NCBI RefSeq assembly: GCF_018327705.1
Contig: NZ_BNEM01000002.1
Coordinates: forward strand, 3,100,001 to 3,164,000
Direction: 5' to 3'
Length of the DNA: 64,000 bases
Source of the DNA: Catellatospora sp. TT07R-123
GTDB lineage: Bacteria; Actinomycetota; Actinomycetes; Mycobacteriales; Micromonosporaceae
In this document: positions 59,123-64,000 of the stretch, piece by piece
Layout: each line of letters starts with the position of its first letter
Numbering within the stretch: the stretch's first letter is position 1
Notes under the pieces: model-generated
Told to the model about the DNA's origin: nothing
The model's input: only the letters and a program-made list of their open reading frames with translations
Database searches by the model: none
Made by a program: the position numbers and the translations under genes

Positions 59123-60469
59123 ATGGCTGAGGAATTCGACATAATCGTGCTCGGGCTGGGCGTCGGCGGCGAGGAGGTCGGCGGCAGGCTGGCCGACGCC
59201 GGGCTGCGCGTGCTCGGCATCGAGAACCGGCTGGTCGGCGGCGAGTGCCCGTACTGGGGGTGCATCCCCAGCAAGATGATGATCCGCGCGTCGGGGCTGC
59301 TCGCCGAGGGGCGGCGCATCGACGGCATGGCCGGGCACGCCGAGATCGCGCCCGACTGGGCCCCCGTCGCGCTGCGCATCCGCGACGAGGCCACCGACTC
59401 CTGGAACGATCAGGTCGCCGTCGACCGGTTCACCAAGCGCGGCGGCACGTTCCTGCGCGGCACGGGGCGGCTGACCGGGCCGGGGCAGGTCGAGGTCGAC
59501 GGGAAGGCGTACCGGGCGAGCCGGGGCGTGGTCGTGGCCACCGGCACCGCGCCGGTGATCCCGCCGATCCCGGGGCTGGGCGACACGCCGTTCTGGACCA
59601 ACCGGGAGGCGATCGAGGCCGACACGCTGCCGAAGTCGCTGACCGTGCTCGGCGGCGGCGCGATCGGGGTCGAGCTGGCGCAGATGTTCGCCCGGTTCGG
59701 CGTACGCGTCTGCGTGATCGAGTCGGGCGAACGGCTGCTGTCGATGGAGGAACCGGAGGCGTCGAAGCTGGTCGAGCAGGTGCTGCTGCGCGACGGCGGC
59801 GACATCCACAAGGGCGCGCGGGCGGTGCGGGTCGACGGCATGACCGTGCACCTGGCCGACGGCACCGCGATCACCTCGGAGAAGCTGCTGGTCGCCACCG
59901 GGCGCACCTCGCAGCTGGGGCAGCTCGGGCTGGAGACGGTCGGGCTGGACCCGGCCGGCCGGTCCATCCCGGTCGACGGGCACATGCGGGCCGCCGACGG
60001 GATCTGGGCCGTCGGCGACGTGACCGGGCACGGGGCGTTCACGCACATGTCGATGTACCAGGCCGCGATCGCCATCCGCGACATCCTCGGCCAGCCCGGC
60101 CCGCCCGCCGACTACAAGGCGCTGCCCCGGGTCACCTTCACCGACCCGGAGATCGGCGCGGTCGGCCTGACCGAGGCTCAAGCCCGCCACCAGGGCATCC
60201 ATGTGAAGACGGCGGTGAGCCCGCTGCCGGAGTCGAGCCGCGGCTTCATCCACAAGGCGGGCAACGACGGCTTCATCAAGCTGGTCGCCGACGCCGACCG
60301 CGACATCCTGGTCGGCGCGACCTCGGCCGGGCCGACCGGCGGCGAGGTGCTGGGCGCGCTGACGGTCGCCGTGCACGCCCAGGTGCCGCTGGAGATGCTG
60401 CGGCACATGATCTACGCGTACCCGACGTTCCACCGGGCCATCGAGGACGCGGTGCACCGGCTGGACTGA
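59123..60469 (+). CDS. Pyridine nucleotide-disulfide oxidoreductase (Lpd/MerA-like)
   Basis: 448 residues. FAD motif (GLGVGGEEVGGRLADAG), redox-active CPYWGC with Cys42 and Cys47, the NAD(P) motif VLGGGAIGVELAQ (about 175-187) and WAVGDVTGHG. The dimerisation domain ends YPTFHRAIEDA, keeping the His-Glu type acid-base pair region. It reduces an unknown disulfide or quinone. Shorter than MerA and without an N-terminal metal-binding domain. A 23-base gap follows the LacI gene. Confidence 0.92.
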   Translation: MAEEFDIIVLGLGVGGEEVGGRLADAGLRVLGIENRLVGGECPYWGCIPSKMMIRASGLLAEGRRIDGMAGHAEIAPDWAPVALRIRDEATDSWNDQVAVDRFTKRGGTFLRGTGRLTGPGQVEVDGKAYRASRGVVVATGTAPVIPPIPGLGDTPFWTNREAIEADTLPKSLTVLGGGAIGVELAQMFARFGVRVCVIESGERLLSMEEPEASKLVEQVLLRDGGDIHKGARAVRVDGMTVHLADGTAITSEKLLVATGRTSQLGQLGLETVGLDPAGRSIPVDGHMRAADGIWAVGDVTGHGAFTHMSMYQAAIAIRDILGQPGPPADYKALPRVTFTDPEIGAVGLTEAQARHQGIHVKTAVSPLPESSRGFIHKAGNDGFIKLVADADRDILVGATSAGPTGGEVLGALTVAVHAQVPLEMLRHMIYAYPTFHRAIEDAVHRLD

Positions 60470-60488
60470 GTCGGGCAGACTGCGGGGC

Positions 60489-60905
60489 ATGCGGATACCG
60501 GTGGGCTGGGCACGGGCGGGGCTTGCGGCGGGTGCGGCGGTGCTGGCGTGGTGGGGCCTCTGGGCGTACGCCTCACCGGCGCACTTCTTCGCGGTGTTCC
60601 CCGGGTTCGGGCAGCACTGGACGGCGGCGTACCCGCCGTTCAACGAGCACCTGACCAGTGATCTGGGGGCCACGTTCCTGACCCTGGCGGTGCTGCTGGC
60701 CGCGCCCGCGGTGCGCTACCGGCGGTCCGTGGCGCGGCTGGCGCTGCTGGGCGTGCTCGTCTTCGACACGCTGCACCTGGTGTTCCACACCGCCCGGCAC
60801 GGCACGCTCGGCGACGGCCCGCTGCTGGCCAGCCTCGCGATCCTGGCGGGCGGGGTGCTGCTGCCGCTGGCCGGGCTGGCGCTGCTGCCGCCGGACCGGC
60901 AATGA
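60489..60905 (+). CDS. Four-helix membrane protein of unknown function
   Basis: 138 residues with four hydrophobic helices (about 8-28, 58-75, 83-100 and 108-132). The loop after helix 1 is AYASPAHFFAVFPGFGQHW and another reads DTLHLVFHTARHG, with several conserved-looking His residues. Integral membrane; no family named with confidence. Follows the disulfide oxidoreductase by 19 bases and may be co-transcribed. Confidence 0.7.
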   Translation: MRIPVGWARAGLAAGAAVLAWWGLWAYASPAHFFAVFPGFGQHWTAAYPPFNEHLTSDLGATFLTLAVLLAAPAVRYRRSVARLALLGVLVFDTLHLVFHTARHGTLGDGPLLASLAILAGGVLLPLAGLALLPPDRQ

Positions 60906-61007
60906 CCTCGGGACGCGGACACGCGGCCCGGGTCCGGCCGCCGCGCGGCCGCTGATCTTAAGCTGGAGCACACCGCCCCTCGGTCACCAGCTGAGGAGAG
61001 CGCGCCC

Positions 61008-63251
61008 ATGCGGGTCCACCGCCGTCTTGCCGCTGCCGTCACCGGGCTCCTCGCGTTCGGAGCGGCACTGACGTCACCCGCGGCCGCACAGCCACCGGCC
61101 CCGGCCGCGCTGGCCGCGCAGTCGACCGGGTTCGTCGACCAGGTCGTGCTCAGCGGGCTGTCGCAGCCGACCAACCTGGAGTTCGCCCGGGACGGCCGCG
61201 TGTTCGTGGCCGAGAAGCGCGGCGTCGTCAAGGTGTACGACAGCCTCAGCGACCCCACCCCCACCGTCTTCGCCGACCTGAGCGCCCAGGTGCACCACCA
61301 GTGGGACCGGGGCCTGCTCGGCCTGGCCCTGTCCCCCGACTTCCCGGACGACCCCTGGGTCTACGTGCTCTACACCTACGACGCCCCGCCCGGCAGGACC
61401 GCGCCGTACTGGCATGACGTGTGCCGCCAGGCCAACGACGGCACCTGCCTGGTGACCTCGCGCCTGTCCCGGCTCAGAGCCTCCGGCGACGTGATGACGG
61501 GCCAGGAGGAGGTGCTGCTGAGCGGCTGGTGCCAGCAGTTCCCCAGCCACTCCGTCGGCGACCTGAAGTTCGGCCGCGACGGCAAGCTGTACGTCTCCGG
61601 CGGCGACGGCGCGAGCTTCACCGCGGTCGACTACGGGCAGCTCGGCAAGCCCGCCGACCCGTGCGGCGACCCCGACCGCGAGGGCGGCGCGCTGCGCGCC
61701 CAGGACCTGCGCACCGGCGGCGACCCGGTCGGCCTGCACGGCACCGTGCTGAGGCTGGACCCGCAGACCGGCAAGGGTGCCAAGGGCAACCCCGACGACG
61801 ACGCCGACGACGAGATCGCGCGGCGCATCGTCGCGTACGGCCTGCGCAACCCGTTCCGGTTCACCGCCCGGCCCGGCACCGACGAGCTGTGGATCTCCGA
61901 TGTCGGCTGGAACGGCTACGAGGAGATCAACCGGCTGAAGAAGCCCACCGACAAGCTCGCGAACTTCGGCTGGCCCTGCTACGAGGGCCCGGACCGGATG
62001 CGCAGCTACGACAACGCCGACCTGCCGATCTGCGAGTCCCTGTACGCCTCCGGCGACGCCAGGGCGCCGTTCTTCGCGTACTCGCACACCGCGCCGGTCA
62101 CCCCGGGCGACGGCTGCGGCACCAGCGCCGGGGGCGCGGCCGGGGCCGAGCTGTTCTACCCGGCCAAGGGCGGCAGCTGGCCCGACGAGTACCGCGGTGC
62201 GCTGCTGTTCGCCGACTACCCGCGCGACTGCGTGTGGGCGATGCTCGCCGACGACCCCGGCGACACCCCCTCGACCGACGGCATCCAGGTGCTGCTGCGC
62301 GGCACCACCTCGGTGACCGACCTGGCGCTGGGCCCGGACGGCGACGTCTACTTCACCTCGCGCACCGGCAGCGTGCACCGCATCCGGCACCGCGACGGCA
62401 ACGAGGCGCCGACCGCGTACTTCACCGCGCGCCCGACCTCGGGCCCGGTGCCGCTGACCGTCGAGTTCGACGCGGGCACCTCCAGCGACACCGACGCCTT
62501 CGACGCCGCCGGGCTGACCTACCGGTGGGACTTCACCAGCGACGGGAGCTGGGACGCCGACGGCAGGTCGGTGCGCCACACGTACCCGCAGGCGGGCCGG
62601 TTCGCGGCGAAGCTGCGGGTCACCGACGCCCTGGGCGCCTACGACGAGCACACCGTGTCGATCCGGGCCGGAGGTTCGGCCCCGGTCGCGGTCATCGACT
62701 CGCCGAAGGCCGGGCGGACCTGGGGCGTCGGCGAGAAGCTGACCTTCGGCGGCCACGCCACCGACCCCGACCAGGGCAGGCTGCCCGCCTCGGCGCTGAC
62801 CTGGCAGCTGCGGTTGCAGCACTGCGCCGACGGCGGCGGCTGCCACACCCACGTCGTCAGCGATGTCACCGGGGTAGCCGAGGGCACGATCGAGGGGCCG
62901 GACCACGAGTACCCGTCATACCTGGAGCTGGCCCTCACCGCCACCGACGCCGACGGGCTGAGCAGCACCGTGGTGCGGCGCCTGGACCCGAAGGCCGTCG
63001 AGCTCGACTTCCGGACCGAGCCGGCGGGGCTGGAGCTGACGGTCGGGTCGTACACGGGCCGCACGCCGTTCACCCGGGAGATGATCCAGGGAGCGAGCAC
63101 CACGGTCTCGGCGGGCAGCCCGCAGGGCGACGGCGGCGACACGTACGCCTGGCGCTCCTGGTCGGACAAGGGCCGGGCCACCCACGTGGTGAAGGCGCCC
63201 GCGGGCGGGCGCACGTTCACCGCCGTCTTCGCGAAGCAGGACGGCCGTTAG
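61008..63251 (+). CDS. Secreted PQQ-type sugar dehydrogenase with PKD domain
   Basis: 747 residues. A signal peptide (about 1-27, ends AAA/AQP) precedes a six-bladed beta-propeller like soluble glucose dehydrogenase GdhB (about 45-465): GLSQPTNLEFARDGRVFVAEKRGVV, GLLGLALSPDF, HSVGDLKFGRDGKLYVSGGDG, YGLRNPFRF and DVGWNGYEEIN. A PKD domain follows (about 470-550), then a C-terminal beta domain. Probably oxidises or binds sugars outside the cell. GAGGAG before the ATG. Its stop overlaps the stop of the converging ABC gene. Confidence 0.88.
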   Translation: MRVHRRLAAAVTGLLAFGAALTSPAAAQPPAPAALAAQSTGFVDQVVLSGLSQPTNLEFARDGRVFVAEKRGVVKVYDSLSDPTPTVFADLSAQVHHQWDRGLLGLALSPDFPDDPWVYVLYTYDAPPGRTAPYWHDVCRQANDGTCLVTSRLSRLRASGDVMTGQEEVLLSGWCQQFPSHSVGDLKFGRDGKLYVSGGDGASFTAVDYGQLGKPADPCGDPDREGGALRAQDLRTGGDPVGLHGTVLRLDPQTGKGAKGNPDDDADDEIARRIVAYGLRNPFRFTARPGTDELWISDVGWNGYEEINRLKKPTDKLANFGWPCYEGPDRMRSYDNADLPICESLYASGDARAPFFAYSHTAPVTPGDGCGTSAGGAAGAELFYPAKGGSWPDEYRGALLFADYPRDCVWAMLADDPGDTPSTDGIQVLLRGTTSVTDLALGPDGDVYFTSRTGSVHRIRHRDGNEAPTAYFTARPTSGPVPLTVEFDAGTSSDTDAFDAAGLTYRWDFTSDGSWDADGRSVRHTYPQAGRFAAKLRVTDALGAYDEHTVSIRAGGSAPVAVIDSPKAGRTWGVGEKLTFGGHATDPDQGRLPASALTWQLRLQHCADGGGCHTHVVSDVTGVAEGTIEGPDHEYPSYLELALTATDADGLSSTVVRRLDPKAVELDFRTEPAGLELTVGSYTGRTPFTREMIQGASTTVSAGSPQGDGGDTYAWRSWSDKGRATHVVKAPAGGRTFTAVFAKQDGR

Positions 63252-64000
63252 GCGAGCTGGCCCGCCTGGAGGTGGGCGTACGTCCCGCGCCGGTCCAGCA
63301 GCTCGTCGTGCGAGCCGACCTCCTCGATCCGGCCGGCGTGCATGACCACGATCCGGTCGGCGTTGCGGATGGTCGACAGCCGGTGCGCCACCGTGAACAC
63401 GGTCCGCCCCGCGACCAGCCGGGCCAGCGCCTGCTGGATCAGCGCCTCCGAGCGGGTGTCCAGCGCCGAGGTCGCCTCGTCGAGGATGAGCACGCGCGGG
63501 TCGCGGATCAGCGCCCGCGCGATCGCCAGCCGCTGCCGCTGGCCGCCCGACAGCCGGGCGCCGCGCTCGCCGACGACGGTGTTCATCCCGTCGGAGAGCT
63601 GGTCGACGAACTCCAGCGCGTTCGCGTCGGCCAGCGCCCGGCGCACCTGCTCCAGCGGCACGTCGGTCATGCCGTACGTGACGTTCTCGTGGATGCTGCC
63701 CTCGAACAGGATCGGCTCCTGCGGCACCACCGACACGAACTGCCGGTAGCTGCGCAGGTCGAGGTCCTGCATGTCCTGCCCGTCGAGCAGGATGCGCCCG
63801 TGGGTGGGGCGCAGGAAGCCGATGACCAGGTTGAGCACCGTGGACTTGCCCGCGCCCGAGGCGCCGACCAGCGCGATCTTCTCGCCGGGGGCCACCTTCA
63901 GGTTGAAGTCGGTGACGGCGTCGGCCCCCTCGTCGTACCGGAAGGTCACGTCCTGGAACTCGACCGCGCCGCGCACCTGCCCGACCTGCGCCTTGCCCGC
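63248..64000 (-). CDS. ABC exporter ATP-binding domain, 5' part beyond window
   Basis: About 250 C-terminal codons are seen; the frame is open to the window edge with no start needed. The nucleotide-binding domain is complete: Walker A GASGAGKST, Q-loop VVPQEPILFEGS, signature LSGGQRQRLAIARAL, Walker B VLILDEATSALD and the switch AHRLSTI. The pattern is of ABCB-type exporters with fused membrane and ATPase domains (MsbA/LmrA-like). The stop codons of this and the preceding gene share bases 63249-63250. Confidence 0.92.
   Translation of the reverse strand, partial: AGKAQVGQVRGAVEFQDVTFRYDEGADAVTDFNLKVAPGEKIALVGASGAGKSTVLNLVIGFLRPTHGRILLDGQDMQDLDLRSYRQFVSVVPQEPILFEGSIHENVTYGMTDVPLEQVRRALADANALEFVDQLSDGMNTVVGERGARLSGGQRQRLAIARALIRDPRVLILDEATSALDTRSEALIQQALARLVAGRTVFTVAHRLSTIRNADRIVVMHAGRIEEVGSHDELLDRRGTYAHLQAGQLA

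Overview
This 64 kb window is very GC-rich chromosomal DNA from an actinomycete, with strong G/C bias at third codon positions and GTG/TTG starts beside ATG. Gene content (ergothioneine cluster, mycothiol-type maleylpyruvate isomerase-like protein, XRE/DUF397 pair, many secreted carbohydrate-active enzymes, DUF6158/DUF6232/DUF5522-type small proteins) fits a filamentous actinobacterium, most plausibly Micromonosporaceae; the family is an inference. No rRNA, tRNA, transposase, phage gene or CRISPR array was seen. The sequence enters inside a quinone-reductase gene and leaves inside an ABC transporter gene.

Layout. 1-8.3 kb: qorB-like/HxlR divergent pair, a VWA plus binding-protein-like lipid-side protein, a FIST sensor coupled to a GAF-GGDEF-EAL enzyme (c-di-GMP signalling), and a DUF6232-like membrane protein. 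8.3-15.4 kb: a rifampin-phosphotransferase-like dikinase and the tightly overlapping egtA-egtB-egtC-egtD ergothioneine operon. 16-19.3 kb: a modular GH18 chitinase and an LPXTG wall protein. 19.4-22.6 kb: aldo/keto reductase, GNAT, a CBS-BON protein and small regulators. 23.3-28.3 kb: an orphan cytochrome P450 with an unusual I-helix, small hypothetical proteins, macro domain, AraC/VOC pair. 28.4-30 kb: YCII protein and ECF42-type sigma factor. 30-39.2 kb: a glycan-utilisation locus made of a binding protein, two CUT1 permeases, a GH43 enzyme, a LacI regulator and a secreted 1000-residue enzyme with two related catalytic modules; shared TTTCGAAA palindromes suggest one regulon. The ATPase is absent and is probably a shared MsiK-like protein elsewhere. 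39.3-48.3 kb: XRE/DUF397, ferredoxin-reductase-like FAD protein, ECF sigma with a membrane partner, dienelactone-hydrolase-like lipoprotein, acylphosphatase, PolX, DUF3105 and peptide deformylase. 48.4-52.3 kb: a sulfotransferase-like gene converging on an L-amino-acid-ligase-type ATP-grasp gene, which is preceded by a 30-residue open reading frame made almost wholly of REVA tetrapeptide repeats. 52.3-64 kb: maleylpyruvate isomerase-like protein overlapping an MFS exporter, LysR, a second ATP-grasp protein, HxlR/thioesterase pair, LacI, disulfide-type flavoprotein, a PQQ-type sugar dehydrogenase and an ABC exporter.

The most notable candidate system is the (REVA)6 microprotein, a 16-bp-stem hairpin and the ATP-grasp ligase at 49.3-50.8 kb. 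It resembles a ribosomal-peptide modification unit, but the link is inferred. Second are several families of long, intergenic imperfect palindromes: one about 64 bp element occurs four times and another about 65 bp element twice, always outside genes.
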